Shown here: positions 11,001 to 22,674 of the stretch, piece after piece
Position numbering within the stretch: position 1 is the first letter of the stretch
Layout of the letters: every line of letters starts with the position of its first letter
Assembly (NCBI GenBank): GCA_016758965.1
Contig: JAEPRB010000180.1
Location: 1 to 64,000 of the forward strand
Reading direction: 5' to 3'
DNA from: Circinella minor
Lineage: Eukaryota; Mucoromycota; Mucoromycetes; Mucorales; Lichtheimiaceae
DNA: 64,000 nucleotides
Notes under the pieces: generated by a model
Seen by the model: the letters and a program-made list of their open reading frames with translations, nothing else
Told to the model about the DNA's origin: nothing
Database searches by the model: none
Made by a program: the position numbers and the translations under genes

Positions 11001-12706
11001 AAATAAATAAAGGGAATAGAGTTTCAATGTATATATTGACTAGAATAAACAATGAAAGAAATAACATACTTAATAAAAAAATAATGTTATCCAGGCATTT
11101 CAATCTCTTACGGGTCCTCGACGATTCCAAAAGTGGTATATTCAACTTCGCATGGAAATGATTTCAACAACCCAAAGAATGAACAAAATATTATCTTCTA
11201 TTCAACAAAAAAACCAAGAGTCATCATCATCATCAAATACGAAAAAATGTGTCAAAAATGTAAATTTTTTTATTTACATATAATGGTTATGTATTTCCTG
11301 AATTAGAAAGCTTAATTTAATCATTTCTTTATCTTTTTGGTTTTTTTTTTTTTTTTTTGTATATGTATATGTATATATTTATAGTTACAACAATGTGGTT
11401 TGCGTTTCCGTGAATTAGCATCTCGATACGACTTTATTGCACAATCATTTCTTGGGATGGATGATACAACATTAATGGATCTTGAGGCATATAAAATTTG
11501 TGCTTTGGTTTGTGAGCATGCAATTCATACATTTATGAAAAATGAGTAAGTGTATCTTTTATATATATATAATTTTTCTTTCTTGATCTGATAAGCAAAA
11601 AAAAAAAAGAACTCATAGATAATATGGTTTAATAGTAATAATAATAGTGGATCATTTTTTTGTGTTGATGCTGCACTGATACCCTTAATCAATATTGCAA
11701 ATGAAAAAATGCATATTGATACAATTTCTTCTTTTAATCTACAAGATATTTGTTTGGAGTTTTTACAAACAGTCATAGGCTGGGGAGAAAGTGATCGACA
11801 TGATAATCCTAATAATTATTCGGTAAGAATAAAAAAAAAAGTATTTTCTCATGTATAAGGAAAAACAAAATATTTATTTTTTTTTACATCGTGATTTTTT
11901 TTTTTTTGATAGCTTTGTGCTCAAGATATTCAATCATTTACTACTCGTATGCTGGAACAACCATTAAGTTTACCTAAATACTTTTTTGGACGACAAAAAC
12001 CAGTGAATGTTCAAGTAAAGAATTGAAAATGTTTTTTATTATATGTATTTGTTCGATTCTATATTTAACATACCTTATTATTAATATCTTGATTAGCTCA
12101 CTGTCGATCCATCTTTAAGTGATAAACAACCTATCATTCTTCAAGAAGGTCAAGATTTATCTATTAACTTTGAAGGTTTTGTGAATCTTTCAGGAAAAGA
12201 AGGTAACGAAATGAAACTTGGATTATTATTATTTTTATGCCATGTATTCAATTCAAAACATATCTTTAATATTTATAATTATATATCTATATAAGTTACC
12301 ATTGAAAAAGCTGCTATCGTTTGTTCCATCACAGAAGAAAAAACAAAACATTTTAGTGATAAACTTGGAAATGAAAAGAATTTATCAGATCCGCATCCGA
12401 ATGCAGAAGTAAGTTTCAAAATGGGTAAAAAAAAAATATGCCTAACATATTTAATTAAAAAAATCTTTCATATGTTAGACAAATCTTTTGTTACCACCAA
12501 CTACATATTATGGAAACATTGTCAATTCTTATTTTACATGTAATGGATTACTACATATACCAAGACATATGTTTGATAATAATATAACTGCCGGTATACC
12601 AGGATCACATCGAGAAGCATGGTTTAATGTATATGTTAAATTAATTGATTCCAATTACAGAGTGTGGGCGACAGGACCTTATATTTCAGGAAAGATAGCT
12701 TGGTAA
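8041..12706 (+). CDS. INTS7: Integrator complex subunit 7 (INTS7), 18 exons
   Basis: Exons 8041-8249, 8395-8541, 8778-8911, 9010-9092, 9160-9279, 9363-9482, 9573-10022, 10129-10234, 10324-10460, 10536-10760, 10874-10987, 11095-11259, 11385-11545, 11648-11822, 11913-12014, 12097-12202, 12296-12408 and 12479-12706 give 2895 bases, 964 residues, almost exactly the animal length (962). The N-terminal helical repeats align with animal INTS7: FPYPVVINAAILKLADWFR, then NNVIKFHIYKVFKQADQHL, INVEESMRRILPVLNSNDSV, AEAAIWAADRFCAQS and VNIKLRLVQLFRHMHYNIA. INTS7 is an alpha-helical scaffold in the Integrator complex, which cleaves snRNA precursors and paused nascent RNA in the nucleus. The 3' exons encode a beta-rich domain. 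Exon 9 uses the acceptor at 10323, because the preceding AG (10312) gives an immediate stop. The identification is from family knowledge of the sequence; splice sites are read by eye. Confidence 0.9.
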
Positions 12707-13774
12707 TAGTTGTGTAGAATTTTCGTCTTTTTTCACTGCGCACAATTCCTGTGTTTATCATTCATACACCTTCTTTTATTCTATATATATATTTAAAAAA
12801 CAGAATATGTAGTGAACACTCTCATACTAAACTTTCTTTTTTTATACCGCTATATTATGAATCCACTTCTCAAAATTATGTATGGTTTTTTTTTTCTTTA
12901 AATAAATCCAACAAATAATATCAAGTGGCATGGTCCCCTTTTTTTTTTTTTCTCAGAATTTCACACATAAGAAATTATATTTTTTTGGTTAGCATGAATA
13001 CAGATAACAAGTATTCCAAGAATCATTACTTTCGTCTCAATTATTATTTAAGAATATGGTTGTTTAGTTAGCTTAAGATTGTGATATAGAAAAAAAGGCT
13101 TCTGATACGTATTATATAATAATGGACTTTTTATTTATTTACATATGTATAATATATATACAGTACGTAGACTAGTTTTTGTTTCCTGTCATACATTTCT
13201 ATTATATATTTTATATCATAATCTTTGGCATTAATTTCTCTGAGATTTACATCCAAGTAGTTATTATTCCATTCACTACTTATCAATGATATACGTATAT
13301 AAACATAATCTATCTACAAAGAAAAAAAAACTATGTCCTGTACTGTTAATAATAAAATATGAGCTTACTTATTTAACAAGTAGAGAAATAGTATAATGTA
13401 AATATCAATAAAAAGCTTACTAAGAAACCTTGGGATATAACATTACAGAAAATATAGATCAAACATACCCATAGTTACACTACCTAATTCTAGATACAAA
13501 TAGATTAATTTTACTTCATGAAACTGTACTTTTTTTTCCTCCTCTCTTGACTGATTTCATTCGGCATAATTCCATATGATACAAACCGAAAATAAAATCG
13601 GTAACACGATAAAAAAACAATGTACGTACAAATAAATCTGCATATTTGTTCATTCCCCCCCCCCTCTTTTGTTTTGTCTTTTCTCCTGCCTTATTTTTTT
13701 TTTGTTTTTGACTATATTGCCTTCTTTTCGATTTCCAATTTTTTTTTTTAAAAAAAAAAAGAACACCGCACCTC
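12707..13774. other. Intergenic between INTS7 and the transporter
   Basis: Holds the INTS7 3' region and the transporter promoter. AT-rich with homopolymers, including a C-run at 13656 and a T/A run directly upstream of the transporter ATG. Nothing else seen. Confidence 0.5.
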
Positions 13775-15256
13775 ATGTTTTATAAAAAAAAGAAAAGTAA
13801 CAACAATAAAGTTGAAGAAGAATCAATAAGGAAAAAACCTTTCTTGGTGAAATACCGTTCATCCAACCTTTATGTTTTTATTACTGCGAGTTTCTCAATA
13901 TTTACAGGGGTAAGCCAAAAGTAGTACTTACTGTATGTAATATATATTTATATACATTTAGTAAATACCTCTAATAATAATAAAAAAATGATACTAATGT
14001 ACTCATGAAAATTAAATTGCATTGATATATATATATATATATATATGTAGTCAATTCTTTATTCTATCATCATTCCTATACGTAAATATATAAATATAGA
14101 ACAAAACAACATCACATCATCCTACATAAGAAAAAAAAAAACCAAGATGTATATTGTTACAATTTACCTCATCTAGTGCATAACGCTTTTTATATATTAT
14201 AGTCCCATTTATTATTGATGCAATGAATCGAGGTGTTTTATCAGAAACATTGGATCCAAAAAATAATAGTAACATCTTATCCCCTTACAATAATCAAACT
14301 ATTCTATCAACCGATACAACTACATCGTTTGATGCGGGTGTTATTTTGGGATTATATTCAGCCGCTTCTGTTGTTACGTCACCAATATTTGGATATTTAG
14401 GTTTGTATAGTAATTAGGTTTTTTGTTATTATTATTCTTATGCATTCATCGTTATATATATGCTCCCTCTTTTTTGTTTTGTTTATCCGACATTATTACG
14501 TATTATTTACATTCTTATTTTATTTGAAAATGGCGGTCTCCCCTCTTCCCCCCCCCAATCTCTGACGACGAGAAAAGGGGGTAAGGGGAGGTTAATACTG
14601 ATGGTTTATATTTATAAATGTATTTTTTTTCTTACAGGAGATAAAGTTACTTATAGAAGAACACCCATGTTATTCGGGATTCTTGCTTTATTTGTAACCA
14701 CTTTATTATTTTTATTTGCAACAAAATATTGGATGCTTGCATTGGCACGCATTTTACAAGGAATATCAGATGCTTGCGTATATACATTATCTTTAACACT
14801 GGTATCTGACACATTTCCATCCGAAGTTATTGGAACACAGGTTGGAATTTTATTTATTTATTATTTGTTATTGATTCAGTATATATAACAAAACCCATTT
14901 TCTTATTACATAATAAATAGTTAGGGAGAGTAATGTTATTTCAATCTATTGGTATAGCAGCAGGCACACCTATTGGTGGTAAGAAAAGTTGTCGAATTAC
15001 TATTATCTATTATTATATTGTAGCCTATAATACTCGTCAAAGAGAGAAGGGGTCGTGAGGGTGGGGCTTTGAATGAAGTATATTTATTTACTCATCCCAC
15101 CCCCCTATCCGTCCCTTTTTTACTCATAAATTCTATTTTTTTTCTACATACGTATTACTTACCTACGCATTTATATGATCTAGGTGGTGAGTCATTATTA
15201 TTTTTAAACATGCAACAAACTAGGGAAAAAAAAAAGTAACTCTATGCTAATCATTA

Positions 15257-15287
<31 letters not shown>

Positions 15288-16661
15288 TAAAAAAAAGTAT
15301 TATTTGATAAGTTAGGATATCGAGGTCCATTCCTATTTTCAATTATACTTGCCGTTATAGATTTTTTTCTTCGTCTATTTTTAATAGAACGTCGAAATAA
15401 TCCAAAACAATGGTTTGTTCATAATGAGAGTCATAGTGATATGATCACGGATAATCGATTTCATGATGAAAGGATAGTGGATTATACAATACCAGAACCT
15501 GTACTGGATCGTAAGAAGAGCAAGAAAAACAATTCAACTATTAAAGAACAATGGGGTGTTAATAGATATGGTGATAATGATAATGATGAAGAGGAAGAAG
15601 GAGTAGTCATTAACAAAAAACAAGTTTATACGAATAAGAGTATCGATCAACAAGATGCTACCAATAACAGTTGTTCATTGGAATCATCGTCATTATCACC
15701 CAATCAAACTGTAGATCATAAAAGGGATCTAGTTATTATTACAGGTGTTTATGAGGATGATATCAATGAAACAAAAAAAAAGACAAGTAATATGAGTACT
15801 ATACAATTATTATGCAATTCACGCATTCTAGTTGCACTCTTATTTTCTCTATTACCATTTTTGGCTATTTCCATGTTGGAGGTACATACTCTACTTTTAT
15901 CCATGCTTTTACGAATGAACTTTAATCATTAAATATACGTATATATATATATAGCCAACATTACCTATTCGTCTTGCCAATGAATGGAATTATAATTCTA
16001 GTCAAATAGGTCTTGTATTTCTTGCTCAAATTTTACCTTCATTTTTAGCTGTACCTCTTTCTGGATATTTATATGATCGATATGGTGCAAAATTACTTTG
16101 TTTTTTTACTATGTTTATATCAGCTATTATAATTGGTTTCTTTGGTGTACCTATTCGACAACAATTAAATAATACGACACTATTAGGAGAAGGCATTATA
16201 CCTCTTGTCCTATTGATTACTCTTTTTGGATTTTTTATTAATATGATTTATACTCCCGCCTATGCAGAAGTTTCAAGTGCATGGAATTCTTGTTTTTTTA
16301 TTCCGTCTACTGGTACAGATGATGATGACGATGATGATGTTATTGAAGAAAATAAAGAACACCAAAATGATGGATCTGGAAGAAGTTATGGATTAATCAG
16401 TGCCGTTGTTTGTTTAGGTAAAGAAAAAAAAAAGGTGATGGGGAAGGGATTATGAATTTAAAATAATGTTTTATTGTACTAGGAAACTTTCTTGGTCCTG
16501 TTCTAGGTGGATATCTATTTGAAAGAATTGGATTCTTTTGGTTATCTATTACTGTTGCATGTATTTTAATATTATTTTCTCCATTATCTCTTGTATTTTT
16601 AGAAAGTAAACGATCTATTAAACTTTCACAATTATCTTCTTTTTTTACTTCTTCTTCATAA
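13775..16661 (+). CDS. MFS transporter, VMAT/DHA1-like
   Basis: Exons 13775-13909, 14051-14081 (31 nt), 14203-14400, 14638-14840, 14921-14978, a proposed 3-nt exon 15184-15186, 15298-15881, 15955-16417 and 16483-16661 give 617 residues. The exon-2 microexon restores the first helix (SILYSIIIPILPFIID). The TM2-TM3 loop GYLGDKVTYRRTPM is the MFS motif A. AGTPIGG followed by VLFDKLGYRGPF is the antiporter-style motif of TM5, where the conserved second Gly needs the 3-nt exon. A roughly 115-residue hydrophilic, acidic loop after TM6 (residues about 230-345) and a second acidic loop (TDDDDDDDVIEEN) after TM10 are unusual. The C-terminal half has YDRYGAKL, a second motif A. Substrate unknown; a proton-coupled exporter of amines or drugs in the plasma or vacuolar membrane is the family expectation. 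Confidence 0.8.
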
Positions 16662-17628
16662 TTCATACGTAATTTCATGAGTTACGTATGATACAATTAA
16701 AAAGAAACATCTAGAAAATGTTTATTTTTCTCCTTATTTCTCCTCACCCTTACTTTTTTCCTTACCAACCCAAATTATGACAAATAATTTCAAAACGGTA
16801 AAAGTCTTTTTTTTTTTTTATATAGGGTCATTTTTCTGTTACAATTTTTTTTCAAGTGGTTTTTGGTTATTGTTGTCATTGTTTGTTTGTTCAAAAAGAA
16901 ATAAAGAGAGAGAAAGAGAGAGAGATCCAAGAACAAATAAAAGTAATAATAATAAGATAATATTAAAAAAAAAATAGAACATGAAAAAAAAAAAAGGTGA
17001 ATATATATATATATTTATAAAAAGATAGTTAAAAGATATGATAATAATAATAATAATAATAATAATAATAGTAATAATAATAATAAAAGATGGGATATGT
17101 ACGGGAAAAGAAATAAAAAAAAAGGGGGAGGGGAGGATTGGTGAGTTGGAAAAAAAAAAGGGAAGCAGAATAATAATAATATATAGAAAAAAAAAAGAGA
17201 ATATATAAATAACAGATTATGTATAGCAAAAAAAAAAAAAAAAGAGAGAGAGAGAGAGCACTTGTTATTGTGAAAGCGATCAAAGTTAAGTGAGGATAAT
17301 AATAAATGATTTTTTTTTTTTTTTTTGGGTTTCGGGTTAACACAGGGAAAAAAAAGCTCTTGCACAAAAAAAAAAGGGGAGAGAGAGAAAAAAAAAAAAA
17401 GAAAGGCATAATAAATGGTCTCTATAACACTGGCCACCACGAGTTTTCGTGAAAGAGAGATAGAAAAAAAAATTGTGTGTGTGTGTGTGTGTGTTTAAAA
17501 TATAAAGAGAAAAATGAAAGAAAATTCTTCTTTTTTTTAGGATTAAGGAATGAAAAAAAAAAAATTGTATTACACAAAAGAAGAAAAGAAATAACACAGT
17601 TTTGTTTTTGAGGTTGTCATAATCAAAG

Positions 17629-17659
<31 letters not shown>

Positions 17660-17954
17660 GAGTGTCAAAATGTGGTAGAGGATAAATAAAAAAAGATTTG
17701 AAAAAACGGGGGAGACAGAGAGAGAGAGAGATAAGGTATAAGGTAAATAATATATATAATATAAGTATATCGCAAAGTTAAAAAAGATATTGTTAAAAGG
17801 GGGGGTGGGTTGGTTGTTAATTTCTTGTTTTTCAATTTTTTGTTCATTTTTGTTGTAAAGTTTTGTTATTGTTGTTGTTTCTTTTTTTTTTTTTTTTATT
17901 TGTTGAAATAATCATTTTGTTGTTGTTGTTGTTTTTTTATTTCAAACTCGAATT
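16662..17954. other. Purine-rich low-complexity 3' flank
   Basis: Between convergent genes. From about 16880 the plus strand is strongly purine-rich, with (GA)n at 16907-16925 and 17242-17258, (AAT)n at 17041-17086, A-runs up to about 27 (17630-17655), (TG)n at 17474-17493 and many AAAAAGGGG blocks. Read from the minus strand this is the 3' untranslated/terminator side of the cyclin gene. No gene seen; long frames here are homopolymer artefacts. Confidence 0.6.
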
Positions 17955-20041
17955 TTATGATTGAGATTGATGTTGTTTTCTTTTCATACCACGAACATGA
18001 CTAACAGCATAACCTTGTTGTTGAATAGTATCATATACTGGTGGAGGTAATGTTGTTGTTGTTGTTGTCAATCTACGTTTCTTGGACGATGTTGTATTAT
18101 TATTATTATTAGACAAAGAAAAATAATCAGGTGTTTGTTGACGAACATCAGACACCATATAATAAGGTCGTCCATAGTGTGTAGATGAAGGTGGTGATGT
18201 ATTATTACTAGATACTTTCCATGAAGACGTAAATGGTAAAGTATTTTGATTCATTCGTACCGGCGAAATCTGAGTAGGTGTATGCATTGGAGACGACGAA
18301 CTCGAACTTGGTAAAGATAATGATAAAACAGGTGGAACATGACTATTGATGGCTACAGAAGGTGAATAACCTGTAGATGAATTACCACCATTTGAACTAG
18401 GTGAACAAGAAGGAGGGGGTGATAATACCGAGTAATGTCTCACGTTAGGATGATAATAATCATCAATAGATGTTTCTCTTAATCTTCGCTTTCGTCTTGT
18501 TGTCGTTGTTGTTGTTTGCTGTTGTTCATGAATATGCTGTTGTTGATTATAATGATGATGAGATGGTGGATGATGATGATGATGATGATGAGAATGTTGA
18601 TAATAAGATGGATCACAACAATTAGTAACATCATTTTCATTATTCATTAAAGCAGGCAATGTAAAATGATGATGATGATGTTGTCCATGTTGTTGTTGAT
18701 GATGATGATGTGTTGGACTTGAAGGAGATGGTAATTGAAATTGTTGTTGTTGTTGTCCAGTAGGTAAACAAGAAAGATCATGTAATAATGGAATAGGTTT
18801 ATTCAATGCTCTAGATTCAACATGCAAATGTAACAAATGATGCCATTGTTCAAAAGTGGGTTGAGCGATATACAATCGATAATCAATTAAATCTAAAAAG
18901 ATACGTTCAGCCGCATTGATCTCCGAAACAGGTAAACCGGCAATTTTGGCCCATGCCGAATTTCTATACGTTTTGTCTTGAACAAACTTTGATGCAATTA
19001 CCAAACTAGCTAAAAACATACGTCTTCCACAACTAATATACGCATCTTGCCAATAAGGATTGTTATTACTAGGGTGACGATGATCCATAGTTGTTGCATG
19101 GTTACGTTCATACAATTGAGCAATAATAGCAGGTCTTGCACGAAACAAGTAAAACAAAGCAGTTTGTAATGTTGAATAAGTTGTTCTTGATCGTTTCAAA
19201 ACTTCTTGAATAAATGTTCGTAATGGTACAACAGCTGATTTATTATAATGTGATGAAGAAGAAGAAGTAGATGAAGACGATGATGATGATGAAGTAGTGT
19301 TTGACCAAATTGTTTCAATGACATGAGCATTCGTATCTATATATATATATGTATATGTATATGTATTAAAAAAGAAAAGAGATTAGATTTAATTTGATAT
19401 ACATACATATATAAATGTTTATTTGTTTGTTTATATTTTTATGCGAGAATTTTTTTTGAAAAAAAGTTAATATAATAAATAAAAAATTTACCAACAAGTG
19501 CTTCAACATAAGCAAGTCGATTATTCACATGGTGTGATGGTTTCACAGCCACAGAACTTGTCGTAGTAGGAAGCGTGGAAGATAACGACGACGATGTATT
19601 ATTACCATGTGTTGAAGTATACTTGCTTCGAAGTGCATACATTTCTGGATCTGTATGTAAAGGAAGCATCGTTGTTGCTGTTGTTGAAGTTGTTGTTCTT
19701 GTTATACTATTATTATTATTCGTCCTATTTTTCGAATTCGTCGTTGCATTATGAGTTCCATGGGTCAATGTTGAAAGACTCGATCCATTACCATAAGCCA
19801 ATTTACCCGCTGAATGATGAAAAGCAGTATTCCAATCATGAGCATGTCCACCATTAGGTACAACAGTGGTTGATGGTCGACGATGAGTCAATGATGATTC
19901 ACTCAACATGTTATTCGAATCTGTTGATTGTGGTGGATGTTCTCCATGAAAACGACATGACGGTAATATATGAAATGGTGTTGTAGTAGTAGTAGTAGTA
20001 GTCGATGCATATGGATGGGTAGTAGAGTGTAATGAAGTCAT
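17955..20041 (-). CDS. Pho85-type cyclin (PCL-like)
   Basis: Exon 1 19492-20041 and exon 2 17955-19336 give 643 residues. The cyclin box lies at about residues 180-345. It starts with NNRLAYVEALVDTNAHVIETIW, broken by a Ser run, then VPLRTFIQEVLKRSRTTYST, FYLFRARPAI, RRMFLASLVIASKFVQDKTY, RNSAWAKIAGLPVSEINAAE and FLDLIDYRLYIA. This order is typical of fungal PCL cyclins that activate Pho85/CDK5-type kinases in cell-cycle or nutrient signalling. Both ends are low-complexity: poly-Thr and Asn tracts in the N-terminus; poly-Gln, several His runs, Thr runs and Ser/Pro-rich segments in the C-terminus. Which PCL subgroup is unresolved. Confidence 0.85.
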
Positions 20042-21888
20042 GAAGTAATAAAGACGAAAAAAGTTGGTTTTCTGTTTTTTTTTTCAAATAAAAAAAAAAA
20101 AAATAGAAAACGAAATGGGGGAAAAAACCAAACGAACAAGAAAATATATATAAAAAAAAAAAAACAACAACAAGTAGACAAAGAAAGAAAGAAAAGAAAA
20201 GAAAAAGAAAAAACCGGGTTAACAAGAAATGATAAAGGGGAAAAATAAAAAAGTTAAAAGGACTAGAAGCACAAGGAGCCAAAGGGAGAGAAAGAGAGAA
20301 AGAAAAGAGAAAACCCGAGAAAAAAAAAAAAAGAGAAAAAGGGAAAGAATAAAGTGGATTTTTGTATATTAGAAGATAATAAAAGAGTGTGTGTTTAAAG
20401 AAGGGGATGGTTATTTAGCAAAAAGGGAAAAACGAGGGGTCCACGCAAGAGCAAAAAAAAAAAAAGGGGGGGGGGGGGGAGGAGAAGAAAGAGAGAAGGA
20501 GTATAAAGAAGGAGTGAGGAGATAATAAAAGTGAGGAGTAATAAAATAAAAAAAAAAGAGTGGAAAAGAGTTATAAAAGTAAAGAACGGCTTAACAAGTA
20601 TAAAAAAAAGTTAGTTGGGGGGCAAATGATAATATCACTGTGCTCTTGCCGCAAATACTTGAAAGAGAAGAGAAGGGAGAACAATAGGAAATAGGGCCTG
20701 CAGTTTTAGGGTGTAAAGGGAATAATAAATCGGAGCCTTTGGTCAAAAAAGGTATACATCCACTTGGCGTGCACCCACACACCCATACACACATTATTAC
20801 TTTGGTATCTTCTTATGATGATAATGTTGGATAATTATCCCCTTCTCTTATAAAACATCAACTCCCACTTCCCCTACCCCTTTGATTCTACCTTATAATA
20901 ATTTATTATCTAAATCTTTTAGGGTGTTCTTTCCAATTATTATTTAATTATCTATTTCCTTCTTTTATATATATATATATATATAAGAATGAACTAGACG
21001 ACAGACCAATGTGTATTAGTTTGCATTTTGGGGGTTGGGGGAGGAGGAGGATTTGGGTTTATAGTTGGGTCCTTTGTTGTTACTAAGTTGTTGTTGTGGG
21101 GGAGAAGAATAAAATGGAAATCGTTGTGTTGCGGTTATAAAAAAAAAAAAAAAAAGGTGTATGTAATATACTGGGGTGCAAGAAACCATATCTGGCAACG
21201 TTGCTTGTGCCCATCATCTCGTGGTGTGCATGTGTACGCATGGTGGCGAAAAAAAAAAATAAAAAAAAAAATTATTATCACTTTACTATTATTCTCCTCT
21301 TAACATTATTCTTATTTCACTTGGTTTCCAAATATCTAATATATTTTTTATTTTATTTTTGTTAATGAACAATTCTTTTCAATGAATTTATATAAGTGGT
21401 TATATATTTTTAATAGATTGAGGATTATAAAAAACTGTCAATCAATTAAGATAATAATAATAATAATAATAATAAAAGCTGTTGTGTTACCTTTTGAATT
21501 ATCCTTTTGCTTTGCATAGCACTACGCCTTTTTATTATTTAAGAGTTATAACTTATCATCCACCATTAAATTTATATATATATATATATAATAGATAAAT
21601 CATTTAGTCGCTTTTCCTCTCTCTCTCTCCCCCCACCCACCGACCTTCCGCGCTCCTCAATTGGTGTATCACAACATAATTCTATTTTTTTTCCAAACAT
21701 AGCTCATATTATATAAATAACACGCCTTTTTATTTTATTTATTTTCTTTGCTTCTCTGTGCACCCCAAGTTACCTACTTTTCTAGGTAATTAACTAATGC
21801 AGCACAGATCATCATTTATTATTAACAACAAACATACAGCTTGATAAACATATATTACTTATTACAGCAAAAAAAAAACAACAACAAC

Positions 21889-21927
<39 letters not shown>

Positions 21928-22201
21928 AACAATCCAAATGATTATTTAAATCGCCTCATCAAAAAAAATAATCCAAAACTTTCTAGTTTCACATTTCTCA
22001 GTGGTAAAAAAATAAAAAAAAGGTATAAGAAAAAAAAACGTGTTATTTCTCCGTTTTACTAATCACTTTTTTTTTTTTGAATTCATTTAAAAATTGTAAT
22101 AATAATAATAAAAAAACGCCCATTGACTTTTTTTTTTTTCTCTCTCCTCTCCACCTCCGCCCCATTCCCATCCCTTCACCCCCAAAAGATTAAAACCAGG
22201 T

Positions 22202-22249
<48 letters not shown>

Positions 22250-22674
22250 GGAGTATGGATGGATAATTGTAAAATGATTATGTTTAAACACCTATTGTAT
22301 AACATGAGTCAAAGTAAAAAATAATAAAGAATCCCTCGAGTTTGATTCTTTTAACCACACGTGGGTTGAATAGAAAAATAAAATAATTATATGTTTTTCT
22401 TTTTTTTTTTTAACATTGTCCATTAGTTTATATATTTAATAATAGTAAATGAGAAGGGCCATGGACAGCCCCGAAAAAAAAAAAAAAGTATTTTTGAAAT
22501 ATGGGTTGACATATCATAGGACTCTTGGTTTTTTTTCGTATCCGAATGAACCTGTCATTTTAAAAGACTTATGGATCAAACTCCACTCTTGGTTTTTTTT
22601 AAATCTCAGAAAGGATAACACGCGTATCAGCAACCTAAAATAATTATATAACAAAGTTATTGTGAGGCCCGTGT
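20042..22674. other. 2.6-kb intergenic, simple-sequence rich
   Basis: The cyclin promoter and the 3' side of the RAD51D-like gene. Immediately upstream of the cyclin the plus strand is almost purely purine (20060-20580), including 14 consecutive G at 20466-20479. Further right are (TA)n at 20968-20984, 21573-21590 and 22205-22246 and (AAT)n at 21455-21475 and 21889-21923. I see no gene; the open frames are built from repeats. Confidence 0.6.
20466..20479 (+). repeat. G14 homopolymer
   Basis: Fourteen consecutive guanines after an A-run, embedded in about 500 bases of purine-only-like sequence some 425 bases upstream of the cyclin ATG. It could adopt a quadruplex or triplex; that is inference. 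Confidence 0.9.

Noticed and set aside
17015..17600. Overlapping minus-strand frames rich in Phe, Tyr and Leu
   Set aside because: They are translations of A-runs, (AAT)n and (GA)n simple repeats in a 3' flank; no conserved residue pattern.
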